A stretch of 14,205 bases of DNA, taken from positions 1 to 14,205 of the forward strand of contig DASSKO010000078.1 of NCBI GenBank assembly GCA_035690425.1. Direction: 5' to 3'. Shown here one piece after another: positions 1-6,652 of this stretch (position 1 is its first letter; each line of letters opens with the position of its first letter). The notes below the pieces were generated by a model. The model was not told where the DNA came from and did no database searches. It saw only the letters and a list, made by a program, of their open reading frames with translations. Origin of the DNA: DASSKO01 sp035690425. GTDB taxonomy: Bacteria > Actinomycetota > Actinomycetes > Propionibacteriales > Nocardioidaceae. Position numbers and translations under genes: made by a program.

Positions 1-6
1 GACGAA

Positions 7-31
7 TGCCCCGGCCGTCCGGCTCGGGGCA
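7..31 (-). terminator. Hairpin downstream of the last gene, probable terminator
   Basis: A perfect 7-bp stem (7-13 with 25-31) continues past a one-base bulge into a 3-bp inner stem (14-16 with 21-23) with a 4-base loop. It starts 37 bases after the stop codon of the last minus-strand gene, where an operon-end terminator is expected. In the minus direction the bases after it (ATTCGTC) are poor in T, so it is not a textbook intrinsic terminator. GC-rich actinobacterial terminators often lack a long T tract. The window ends here, so the downstream context is missing. Confidence 0.55.
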
Positions 32-67
32 TAGCGGTACCGCCAAGAAGCGATCGCCGCACGACCA

Positions 68-1303
68 TTAGACCACACCGCCCCGAACCGCCGCGCGCAT
101 CTGCCGTATGTCGCGCTCCTGTCGCGCGGTCAGGTGCTGGATCCACAGGTCGGGCCACCACGTCAGCGTGCGGTGGGTGCCGACCTCGCAGTAGGCGCGC
201 ACGATGGCTTCGCGGTCGCCGCGGTAGATGGTCTCCAGCTCGCCGCCGCACTCGGTGACCTCGCCGTGGTCGAGCACCTTGCGCGGGCAGGCGGCGTACT
301 CCTGATGGGCCCAGACCTCGCCGCACTCGGTGCAGCGGTGCTTGGGTCGCAGCGGTTCGACCCAGCGCATCACGGTGCGCTCCTGCCAGCCCTGCACGGT
401 GAGCGCGTCGACGGCCTCGCGCAGCTGCACCCATCGCGCGGCGCCCTGGTTGTACATCTGCTTGGCGAGCGCGGCCTTGAAGGCGTGCTCGTCGTAGTCG
501 GCGCGGCAGAAGGGGCAGCGCCAGTGGTCGGCCTCGCCGGTCTTGCCGTAGACGCGGATGAGCACCTTGGGGTTCTCGCATGCCTTGTTACGGCACACGA
601 CTCGCGACCTGTCGGGGCGCACGCCGGCGCGCAACAGGTTCTCCAGACGGGTGCGCGTGTCGCGGATGTCGGTGGCGAAGTCGTCCCACTTGCGCTCGTT
701 GTCCCACATCCAGTCCAGCTGCCAGCGGATGAAGTTGGCCTCGCTGGCGATCGTGGGCCGAGGCCTGTGCGGCGTCGGCTCAAACTCCTGGTCGTGGACG
801 CGGCGCAGATCCTCCGACCAGAACAGGAGCGTCTGCAGCGGTGGCTCCCAGTCGGCGTCGTCGGACTCGGGTGGCTGGTCGTCGTGGTCGAGGGCGTACC
901 GCTCGGCGGTGTCGACGAGGTTGGCCCAGGCTTCGAGGTTGGCGACTCCGGCAAGCGCGACGGTGGCATGTCCGCCGGGCATGAGCCTGTCATTGGCCCG
1001 CCGGATGGCCTCGACGTCGAGCACTTCGGCGAGGGCGACGATCGCGGTGAGGTTGGTGGCGACCTTCACCGTGGGATGCGCCGCGCGGTCAGGTGACGCG
1101 GGCTCGGTCCAGCGGCGTGGCGTCCGGAATCGCTGTGCGCCGTTCTGCGGGCCGCAAATCACATCGGTGTGGTTCTGGTCCACTTTGGCGCCCAAAGTCG
1201 CTGAGAGCGCGATTCTGGCAGCCTCGCGGGTATCTGCGGGGCAGTGGTCACACTCGTAGACCGGCAGGTCGGACCAGCCGCAGTGGACGACGGGCTCAGG
1301 CAT
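68..1303 (-). CDS. Zinc-ribbon / helix-turn-helix protein of unknown function (411 aa)
   Basis: I do not recognise a named family. The protein has a Cys cluster at the N terminus (C8, C18, C21), a helical middle rich in Trp and acidic residues (about 95-225), and a four-Cys ribbon (C237, C242, C263, C266). A helix-turn-helix-like segment follows (about 290-315, with the sequence ERTVMRWVEP), then a second ribbon (C324, C327, C339, C352). This suggests a nucleic-acid-binding protein, which is inference. The ATG at 1303 is preceded by AGGAG with 5 bases of spacing, inside the end of the upstream gene, and overlaps that gene by 8 bases (ATGCCTGA). The TAA stop is followed by the hairpin at 7-31, so this is probably the last gene of the operon. 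A regulator or a replication accessory factor are both possible. Confidence 0.85.
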   Translation of the reverse strand: MPEPVVHCGWSDLPVYECDHCPADTREAARIALSATLGAKVDQNHTDVICGPQNGAQRFRTPRRWTEPASPDRAAHPTVKVATNLTAIVALAEVLDVEAIRRANDRLMPGGHATVALAGVANLEAWANLVDTAERYALDHDDQPPESDDADWEPPLQTLLFWSEDLRRVHDQEFEPTPHRPRPTIASEANFIRWQLDWMWDNERKWDDFATDIRDTRTRLENLLRAGVRPDRSRVVCRNKACENPKVLIRVYGKTGEADHWRCPFCRADYDEHAFKAALAKQMYNQGAARWVQLREAVDALTVQGWQERTVMRWVEPLRPKHRCTECGEVWAHQEYAACPRKVLDHGEVTECGGELETIYRGDREAIVRAYCEVGTHRTLTWWPDLWIQHLTARQERDIRQMRAAVRGGVV

Positions 1304-1769
1304 CCTCGCTCCTCTCGGCCCACCCTTTGGCGAGCTCCACGTCCCGGCGCATCGCGGCCAACGCCCCGGTGCGCATGTCGTCGCTGGCGGTCTCCCACGT
1401 CCTCGGCGGCGAGGCGGTCGGCTCGTCGTCGTAGCCGCCCTGCCCTTGCCGGTCGGCCGCGCAGCCGCCGCAGTTCTCGGCCCACTGGCCGGGGTGGTGC
1501 GGGCAGTCCTGGCCGCGCTTGGGTGGCTGGACGGGCTGGCGACGGGCCTCGGGCACGAACGGCCTGTTGATCGCTCCGGGCGTCTTGGCCTCGGGGTCGG
1601 CGGCGTGGCGACAGACGCGCTCGATCGTGTCGGCGAGCTGGCGGCCTTCGAGCTTGCTGACGGTCGCCCAGATTCCGGCGTCGTCCCAGCGGCAGGCGCC
1701 GTGGGTCTCTTCGCGGAGTCGCTTGGCGAGGTAGGTGAGCGCTTGGGCGTCTCGGGTGGTGGTGGGCAT
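1296..1769 (-). CDS. Hypothetical phage protein with C-terminal Cys/His motif (157 aa)
   Basis: The N-terminal half (about 1-70) is helical with conserved-looking stretches (EETHGACRWDDAG, then RHAADPEAKTPGAI). It is followed by a Pro/Gln-rich linker and a short Cys/His cluster (CPHHPGQWAENCGGC, about 87-101) that could bind zinc. I recall similar short proteins next to replication genes in actinobacteriophages, but no function is established to my knowledge. The start at 1769 shares one base with the TGA of the DUF1643 gene (TGATG), so translation is probably coupled. The C-terminal codons for ERSED supply the ribosome binding site of the next gene. A helicase-loader or single-strand-DNA-binding role is possible from position but is not shown by the sequence. 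Confidence 0.8.
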   Translation of the reverse strand: MPTTTRDAQALTYLAKRLREETHGACRWDDAGIWATVSKLEGRQLADTIERVCRHAADPEAKTPGAINRPFVPEARRQPVQPPKRGQDCPHHPGQWAENCGGCAADRQGQGGYDDEPTASPPRTWETASDDMRTGALAAMRRDVELAKGWAERSEDA

Positions 1770-2377
1770 CAGCGCGGCTCCCATCGGATCGGGATGCACG
1801 AGTACGGCAGCATCAACGGGTGCCCGGGGTGCCCGTCCCTCGTGATCGACAGGGCGTGCAACCGGCCTGCGCCGGGCAGCGAGCAGAGCCATTTCACGCG
1901 GGCGGGGTCCTTCGCAGCGTTTGCGCCCCACGCGGCCAGCATCAGCCGGTCGTCGCGTGCGGCGTCTCGTAGCGCATCCTCGAGGATGCCGTTGCCCTTC
2001 CGCCCGCCGGTGATATCGGCTCCGGCGCGCCGCGCGCTCCACAGGTCGGCAGGCTTGGTTGCTCGCCATGGGTAGAGGTTCACGACCTGAATGCCGCTGA
2101 ACCCCAGCCGGGCAGCGAATCCGAGGCACTTCGTGATCGTCGGGTCGTCGGCCAGTGCGTCGGCCGTCGACGGATTGAGCATGATGAACGTGAGGACTTC
2201 ACCGCTGCCGGTCCGACGGTGCAGCGTCCAGCGGTACAGCGGCTCCGGAGACTCGTCGGAGAGCCATGCGGTGCGGAGCGTGTCGGCCGGGTCGTAGCCG
2301 AGTCGGCCGGCGTCCGGGTGGCGAAGATCGACGCCGCCGGCATCTCGGATCGGGAACAGCGCCTGTTCGCTCATCAC
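1769..2377 (-). CDS. DUF1643 domain protein
   Basis: The 202-residue product carries the DUF1643 signature. Numbered from the ATG at 2374, it has FIMLNPSTADALADDPT (63-79), VVNLYPWRAT (97-106), AAWGANA (147-153) and GHPGHPL near 171-177. The family is widespread in bacteria and phages and its biochemistry is not established. Conserved Asn, Asp and His residues suggest an enzyme or ligand-binding fold. Two starts are adjacent: GTG at 2377 and ATG at 2374. GTG gives the 4-base GTGA overlap typical of this operon with a possible upstream 62-residue ORF, and ATG would give a 1-base overlap. The Shine-Dalgarno sequence is weak (GGCGGTGG), which fits reliance on coupling. Family call is firm, function unknown. 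Confidence 0.9.
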   Translation of the reverse strand: MMSEQALFPIRDAGGVDLRHPDAGRLGYDPADTLRTAWLSDESPEPLYRWTLHRRTGSGEVLTFIMLNPSTADALADDPTITKCLGFAARLGFSGIQVVNLYPWRATKPADLWSARRAGADITGGRKGNGILEDALRDAARDDRLMLAAWGANAAKDPARVKWLCSLPGAGRLHALSITRDGHPGHPLMLPYSCIPIRWEPR

Positions 2378-2562
2378 CGGCCACCGCCAATCGCGGCGTC
2401 AGCCGCCATCCATTCGCGGCGTCTCGCGCCGGAACCTAGAGACGCATGGATGGGTGACCTACACGTGGAGTGGAGTGGAGTAGCGTAGATATGGAGCGCG
2501 CCCGCGCGCGAGGCTTTTGGAGTCCGCGTGGATTCCGTTTGGATTCCGTTTGGAGTGCTCAC
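2374..2562 (-). CDS. Possible small ORF, or displaced tail of the replication protein (62 aa)
   Basis: A GTG at 2562 overlaps the stop of the winged-helix gene as GTGA, and the ORF's own TGA overlaps the GTG of the DUF1643 gene as GTGA. Both junctions match most others in the operon, and GGAAGGAAAG lies just before the start. Against it: about a third of third codon positions are A or T, much more than in neighbours, and the composition (Ser, Thr, Arg, His) is odd. The start reads VSTPNGIQTESTRTPK. The third frame reads KRNPNGIHADSK over the same DNA, a consequence of an 11-bp tandem repeat. The segment may therefore be the remnant of a longer C-terminal tail of the preceding protein, or a non-coding control site. 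Confidence 0.45.
   Translation of the reverse strand: MSTPNGIQTESTRTPKASRAGALHIYATPLHSTCRSPIHASLGSGARRREWMAADAAIGGGR
2511..2554 (+). repeat. Four phased 11-bp units ending in TGGA (iteron-like)
   Basis: Two identical units of TTCCGTTTGGA lie at 2533-2543 and 2544-2554. They are preceded by degenerate units GTCCGCGTGGA (2522-2532) and AGGCTTTTGGA (2511-2521). The TGGA core recurs every 11 bp, about one helical turn. Three more contiguous TGGAG pentamers occur at 2466-2480 and another at 2492-2496. The stretch has unusually low GC for the window and sits directly behind a replisome-organiser-like gene. It could be a protein-binding array at a replication origin or an operator. Direct observation covers only the repeats. 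Confidence 0.6.
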
Positions 2563-2942
2563 TTCTTTCCTTCCGCCTTCCGGTCGGCATCGCGTCGTTG
2601 CTTCTCTTGGATCTGCGACTTGGTGAGGTTCCATTTCGCCCACGCCTTGACGACGTAGCCGATGCCCTCGGCACCGAGCAGATCCGGCTGCGACTTCTCC
2701 CACAGGCCGACGAGCACGAGGCGTTCGGCGTGCTTGCGCGGGTTGGAGATGCCGACGCCGACGAAGCGGGTCAGTTGCGTGTCGGAGATGAAGCCGTCGC
2801 TGAGCACGTCGGCGCAGAACGCGAGCCCTCGGACGTACAACAACTCGGCCATGGGTCCGGCCTCGGCGATGGCGTCGTCTTTGTAGTAGTGCGCCGATAG
2901 CGGCGCGTAGGACCCGTTCCGCCTGACCTGGTTGACCGGCAT
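2559..2942 (-). CDS. Winged-helix replisome-organiser / replication-initiation-like protein
   Basis: The 127-residue product begins MPVNQVRRNGSYAPLSAHYY and has a predicted winged helix-turn-helix: helix ending in AFCADVLSDG, helix TQLTRFVGV (55-63), recognition helix NPRKHAERLVLVGLWEK (67-83), then a strand GIGYVVKAWAKWN (93-105). A basic, charged C-terminal helix follows. This layout resembles N-terminal domains of phage replisome organisers and DnaD-like initiators, which bind the origin and recruit helicase or its loader. A separate C-terminal partner-binding domain is missing, so the protein is short for an initiator. The ATG abuts the previous stop with no gap. Its ribosome binding site (GGAGG, 5-base spacing) is formed by Glu codons of the upstream gene. 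The phased repeats after its stop support an origin-related role, by inference. Confidence 0.75.
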   Translation of the reverse strand: MPVNQVRRNGSYAPLSAHYYKDDAIAEAGPMAELLYVRGLAFCADVLSDGFISDTQLTRFVGVGISNPRKHAERLVLVGLWEKSQPDLLGAEGIGYVVKAWAKWNLTKSQIQEKQRRDADRKAEGKK

Positions 2943-3065
2943 TCAGTCCTCCTCCTCGTTGTCGTCGTGGCACCCGCAGCCGCACCGGACCGCGCGTCCG
3001 TCTGCGGTGGGCGTGACCCGGCAGGCGTCGTGGTGGCCGTGTGCGCACCAGTCGGAGCGGGTCAT
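2943..3065 (-). CDS. Cys/His-rich microprotein (40 aa)
   Basis: A 40-residue protein starting MTRSDWCAHGHHDACRV and containing CGCGCH near residue 29-34. The Cys/His content (C7, H9, H11, H12, C15, C29, C31, C33, H34) suggests one bound zinc ion. Similar tiny proteins ending in CxCxCH are frequent in actinobacteriophage genomes, with no known function. The ATG at 3065 overlaps the stop of the helicase-methyltransferase gene by 4 bases. The acidic C terminus (DNEEED) is encoded by GAG codons that double as the ribosome binding site of the next gene, which supports true translation through this stretch. Confidence 0.72.
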   Translation of the reverse strand: MTRSDWCAHGHHDACRVTPTADGRAVRCGCGCHDDNEEED

Positions 3066-5560
3066 GCCGGTGTCTCTTCGAGGTCGAACAGGCTGGGCAT
3101 GCTCGCGTTGATCTCCTCGGCTTTGAGGTAGGACACCGAGTCGCGCCAGTAATCGCTGCTCAGCTCGACACCACGACCGCGACGACCCATTCGCAGCGCC
3201 AGCATCGGCACCGTCCCGAGTCCGGCGAACGGATCGAACACGGTCTCGCCCTCGTTGGTGAAGCGCCGGATCAGTCGCTCCACGATGTCGAACTGCAGCG
3301 GGCACAGGTGCATCTGCAGGTTGCGCTGCCGCTGCTCGCCATTCAGCGTGCGCATCCGGTTCACGTCGTGCCAGACCCATTCGGAGTGTGACCCGGGCGC
3401 GAGGCTCATGAACGTGGCGGGGAGTGCGCCGCGGCCGTCGAGCGTCTCCCCGATGCGCACGTGTGTCTCGTGGTCGTAGACCTGCCGCAACGTCTGCTCG
3501 GTGAACAGCCGCGAGCGCACGTCGACGGGCAGCCGTTCGAGTTCCTCGGGGCTCAGCAGCCGGTCGCCGGAAGATCGCCAGAACGCGTGCGCGTCAACTT
3601 GCCAGCGAGCGCGGGTGTAGGTGGCCTTGTCCTTGGTGACCGGCGTGTCCGCGTAGCCCTTGGTGCGGTCGCTCTGGGGTTTGTGGAACAGCAGGATGTA
3701 CTCCGGTGAGCCGACGCCCATCTTGGTGGCGTCCTTGCATTGCTCGGACCAGCCCAGCCGATAGGTCTGGTTGTTCTCGCGCACCACGTCGGTAACGACG
3801 GTGATCATGCCCAGGTAGTCGAAGCCGTGCTTGACGCCATGAAACAGCGCCTCGGCATGGAATGGGGAGACGGTCGGGATGCCGGCGCCGGTGACGGCAC
3901 CGAAGTTGATCCGGTCCTTGACGTGGCAGGCGTAGATCCGCCCCGGTGCGAGCACGCGGTGCAGCTGCGGGGTCAGGTAGTCCATCTGCGCCCAGAAGTG
4001 CGCGTTGTCGTCGGTGTGCCCGAAGTCGGCGTAGTTGGGGCTGTACTCATAGTGGTTGGCGAACGGAATGGACGTGCAGATCATGTCCACCGATCCGGTG
4101 CCCATCGTCTCGACCTCGGGCACACAATCGTTGTGCGCGAGCGTCCAACCGTCACCGGAGGCCTCCACTCGTTCCGTACCCATGGCACGTCGTAGCGCGT
4201 CAGCTACGTCGGTGCGGGCCAGCCCGTGCTCACGGATGATCTGGGTCATGGTCTCGGTCAGCTCCTCGTGACGGGCCCACTTGTCGCGCAGTGCCTTGAC
4301 GACCTCGCGCTCAGCCTCGGTGTGGATGATGTCGATGCGCACCTGTTCGGTCTGCAGGTAGCGGTGCAGCCGGTGCAGCGACTGGTAGAAGTCGTTGAAC
4401 TTGAACCCGACGCCGACGTAGATGGCGCGGTGGCAGTGGCGCTGGAAGTTGCAGCCGGAGCCGGAAAGGATCGGCTTGGTCAGCAGGACCTTCTCTTTAC
4501 CTTGCGAGAAGTCGATGATCCGTTGCTCGCGCTCGTCCAGGTCGAGGCTGCCGTAGACCTCGACGGCCTCGGGTATCGCGGCCTTGAGCGCGCGGCGCTC
4601 GTCTTCCAGGTCGTGCCAGACGATGAAGTGTGCGTCGGGATCGGAGCGGATCAGCTCGACGGCCTTGGCGACGCGTGCGGCCATGGTGTCCCGCTTCTCC
4701 CGGCTCGCGGCCGTCACTCCGAGACTGGTGGAGCGGATCAGCCGCGCCTGTCCGTCCCGGTCGTACTGGACCTCGCCGTTGGGGTTGTCCAGCTCGTGCC
4801 AGCGCACGTCCAGCGGCGGCATCACATAGCCGTCGTCGGGATAGCCCAGGTCGGAGGGAGCCTGCAGGAAGATCGCCCACGTGGACAGCCAAAGCCAGAA
4901 CTCGCGTTCCTTGTGCGGGTAGAGCGTGAGGTTGTTGGCCTTGGTGGAGTCGCGTTGGAACCAGCGGGTAAGCGCCGATCCAGTGTCCATGATCCCGAGG
5001 AATCCGGCGTAGTGGATCAGCTCTTTGTAGCGGTTCGGGCTCGGTGTGGCGGTGGCGACGAACCGATATCGAGTGTCGGCGAACAGGGTCAGGAACGTCT
5101 GAAAGGTCTTCGAGCCGTAGGAGCGCAGCACCGACGCCTCGTCCAGCGACACTGCGTCCCACAAGCCGGGGTCGAGCCGGCCATCGCGCAACGACTCGTA
5201 GTTGGTCAGATAGATCCCGGGTCCAGTGACCCCCTCGGTACGGCGTACGAAGGTCACGTCGATGCCGAGCATCCGGGCGTCGTGCTTGAACTCCTGACGG
5301 ACCCCGAGCGGGCACACGATCAGGCAGTGCGCGGAGCCGCCGAGCTTGTGGGTGATCTGGCGCATGATCTCCAGCTGCTGAAGCGTCTTGCCCAACCCGA
5401 ACGCCTCGAACAGTGCGCGCCGGCCGCCGTGGAGCGCCCAGAGCACGATGTCGCGCTGGTGGGGGAGCAGGACCTCATGCACGTCGGCGGGGTCGATGTC
5501 GAAGCCGACCGCGCTCTCGAAGTCGACCTTGGCCGCGAGGAACTCCATGTAGGGCTTCAC
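3062..5560 (-). CDS. SF2/SNF2-type helicase fused to a DNA methyltransferase (832 aa)
   Basis: Residues 30-430 form a superfamily 2 helicase: LLPHQRDIV (31-39), Walker A FGLGKT (54-59), DEAS (140-143), ATATPSPN (169-176), HFIVWHDLEDE (311-321), TKPILSGSGCNFQ (361-373) and QSLHRLHRYLQ (393-403). Residues about 470-815 form an amino-methyltransferase: catalytic motif TSIPF (496-500), then the AdoMet-binding motif FDPFAGLGT (775-783) and GRGVEL (795-800). Catalytic motif before AdoMet motif is the beta-class order of N6-adenine or N4-cytosine enzymes. There is no room for an N-terminal nuclease. The GTG at 5560 gives a GTGA overlap with the upstream gene and follows GAGGAGGAG. The likely job is ATP-driven translocation coupled to methylation of phage DNA, perhaps as protection against restriction. 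The target base and site are unknown. Confidence 0.93.
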   Translation of the reverse strand: MKPYMEFLAAKVDFESAVGFDIDPADVHEVLLPHQRDIVLWALHGGRRALFEAFGLGKTLQQLEIMRQITHKLGGSAHCLIVCPLGVRQEFKHDARMLGIDVTFVRRTEGVTGPGIYLTNYESLRDGRLDPGLWDAVSLDEASVLRSYGSKTFQTFLTLFADTRYRFVATATPSPNRYKELIHYAGFLGIMDTGSALTRWFQRDSTKANNLTLYPHKEREFWLWLSTWAIFLQAPSDLGYPDDGYVMPPLDVRWHELDNPNGEVQYDRDGQARLIRSTSLGVTAASREKRDTMAARVAKAVELIRSDPDAHFIVWHDLEDERRALKAAIPEAVEVYGSLDLDEREQRIIDFSQGKEKVLLTKPILSGSGCNFQRHCHRAIYVGVGFKFNDFYQSLHRLHRYLQTEQVRIDIIHTEAEREVVKALRDKWARHEELTETMTQIIREHGLARTDVADALRRAMGTERVEASGDGWTLAHNDCVPEVETMGTGSVDMICTSIPFANHYEYSPNYADFGHTDDNAHFWAQMDYLTPQLHRVLAPGRIYACHVKDRINFGAVTGAGIPTVSPFHAEALFHGVKHGFDYLGMITVVTDVVRENNQTYRLGWSEQCKDATKMGVGSPEYILLFHKPQSDRTKGYADTPVTKDKATYTRARWQVDAHAFWRSSGDRLLSPEELERLPVDVRSRLFTEQTLRQVYDHETHVRIGETLDGRGALPATFMSLAPGSHSEWVWHDVNRMRTLNGEQRQRNLQMHLCPLQFDIVERLIRRFTNEGETVFDPFAGLGTVPMLALRMGRRGRGVELSSDYWRDSVSYLKAEEINASMPSLFDLEETPA

Positions 5561-5682
5561 TTCTCGCACTCCTCCTCGTGCTCGCGTAGCCGCTGCTCGA
5601 CCACGCGCCGTGTCTGGGATGTGGTGCGCCATCCGCAGTCGCAGGCGGCGACGAAACCTGAGCCGGTGGACTGGATGCTCAT
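5557..5682 (-). CDS. Small CxCGW zinc-ribbon-like protein (41 aa)
   Basis: The 41-residue product begins MSIQSTGSGFVAACDCGWRT and ends in a charged helix REHEEECEK. The CDCGW motif with a distal Cys and His (H35, C39) resembles half of a zinc ribbon. Short CxCGW proteins are common in actinobacteriophages and lack known functions. Both ends show the operon's 4-base overlaps: ATGA with the helix-turn-helix gene and GTGA with the helicase-methyltransferase gene. Glu codons near the end provide the GAGGAGGAG ribosome binding site for the latter. Such tight packing argues that it is translated. Confidence 0.7.
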   Translation of the reverse strand: MSIQSTGSGFVAACDCGWRTTSQTRRVVEQRLREHEEECEK

Positions 5683-6506
5683 GCGGCTGTCCTTCCGTAT
5701 CGGCCAGCGCGCCAACCCATCCGTCTGCACAGTTCGGCCTCAGACCCGCCAGCAGCACGCCAGCGGCGCATCGCCTCGTCGCGCTCGGCCTTGGTGGCGC
5801 GGATGCTCTCCCCGGCGAGGATGCGCGCGACCACGGCCTCGTCGAGCACGACCGTGGGCGGTCGGCGTCGTGCGTGGGTGCGCTTGTCGGGGTTGGGCCA
5901 CGCGAGCGTGCCGGGGTCGTCCCATGCGAGCGGCGGGAGGTGTCCGGCGTTGCGTGCGCGGGTCATGGTGTGCCGGTCGGGGCCGACCTTCGCCTCATGT
6001 GCGCGGTAGTAGTCGCGGATGGCGCGGGCGGTGCCGATGTTCAGCCGCTCGCGGGTGCGCCAATGGCCGTTGTTGTTGATCGGCATCGCGTTGAGCCGGT
6101 GTCCGGCCGCCATGAGGGAGAAGATCCGCTGCTGGGTGAGTGCGGCGAGGATGGGCGCGCCGTCGGCGAAGTCGTCCTCGGTGATCGCGGCGAGTCGCTG
6201 GAAGGTGCCGCGCCGGACGATGCCGTTCTCGCGCAGAACCGAGGCGATGCGGCCACCGCGCTGGGTGTCCATGCCCGCTGCGGTGGCGATCGCCGTGGGC
6301 GTGATGCCCATCGCCAGCCACGGGCGCAGCAGGGTGCGCACCTCCTCGGCGGTGTAGAGCATCTGCACGCCCGAGAGACGTTCGAGGTGGACGCGCTTGC
6401 GGAACCGGAAGCGGGCCACATCACAGGCGTCACAGACGGGCTCATGGTCGTGCCAGTGGGCCAGGTATCCGGCGTTAGTGCCGTGGCGGGGGTCGTCGGG
6501 GCTCAC
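5679..6506 (-). CDS. Helix-turn-helix DNA-binding protein with N-terminal Cys motif (275 aa)
   Basis: The N terminus has a motif common in actinobacterial and phage DNA-binding proteins (RHGTNAGYLAHWHDHEPVCDAC, residues about 7-28, which I describe from its HGT, GY, H and CxxC positions). The middle holds two helical repeats that look like helix-turn-helix units (about 50-90, ITPTAIATAAGM; and 120-165). The segment LPPLAWDDPGTLAWP is typical of phage helix-turn-helix proteins as I recall them. The C terminus (VVLDEAVVARILAGES onward, ending SEAELCRRMGWRAGRYG) is another helix-turn-helix. It is probably a transcription regulator of phage genes. The GTG at 6506 is chosen because it overlaps the upstream stop as GTGA and follows GGGGGAG. 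Target sites are unknown. Confidence 0.82.
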   Translation of the reverse strand: MSPDDPRHGTNAGYLAHWHDHEPVCDACDVARFRFRKRVHLERLSGVQMLYTAEEVRTLLRPWLAMGITPTAIATAAGMDTQRGGRIASVLRENGIVRRGTFQRLAAITEDDFADGAPILAALTQQRIFSLMAAGHRLNAMPINNNGHWRTRERLNIGTARAIRDYYRAHEAKVGPDRHTMTRARNAGHLPPLAWDDPGTLAWPNPDKRTHARRRPPTVVLDEAVVARILAGESIRATKAERDEAMRRWRAAGGSEAELCRRMGWRAGRYGRTAA

Positions 6507-6652
6507 ATCTCCCCCAGCCCGAGCGCCTCGAGCAGCCATGCGGCGTCGTCGCTGTCGGCGGCAAGCCGCGCGATGGCGCGTCTCGCGGCCTCGGTGTCCT
6601 CGCGTGGCGTGGGCGGCACGGCGCCGACGTTGAGGGTCTGTCCGTCGCTCAT
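6503..6652 (-). CDS. Small hypothetical protein (49 aa)
   Basis: A 49-residue acidic protein beginning MSDGQTLNVGAVPPTP, with a predicted helix from residue 20 to the end (EAARRAIARLAADSDDAAWLL). No family is recognised. It sits between the RusA-like gene and the helix-turn-helix gene with 4-base overlaps at both ends (ATGA and GTGA). The end of the frame carries GGGGGAG, which serves as ribosome binding site for the next gene. Reality is supported by the junctions and not by similarity. Confidence 0.65.
   Translation of the reverse strand: MSDGQTLNVGAVPPTPREDTEAARRAIARLAADSDDAAWLLEALGLGEM

Noticed and set aside
34..43. 10-bp palindrome GCGGTACCGC
   Set aside because: It is short and single, and palindromes of this length are expected by chance in GC-rich DNA. 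It may be part of the post-operon region but supports no specific function.
134..1096. A 320-codon open frame on the plus strand
   Set aside because: It lies antisense to the 411-residue gene, has a low-complexity Val/Gly/Ala composition and no ribosome binding site fitting the operon.
2481..2500. Promoter within TAGCGTAGATATGG or its complement
   Set aside because: On the minus strand a weak -10-like TATCTA can be drawn, but no -35 at proper spacing is convincing, and the region is better described by its repeats.
4226..6079. A 617-codon open frame on the plus strand
   Set aside because: It is antisense to the helicase-methyltransferase gene, whose motifs are unmistakable. Long antisense frames are expected in GC-rich DNA, and its translation shows no domain.
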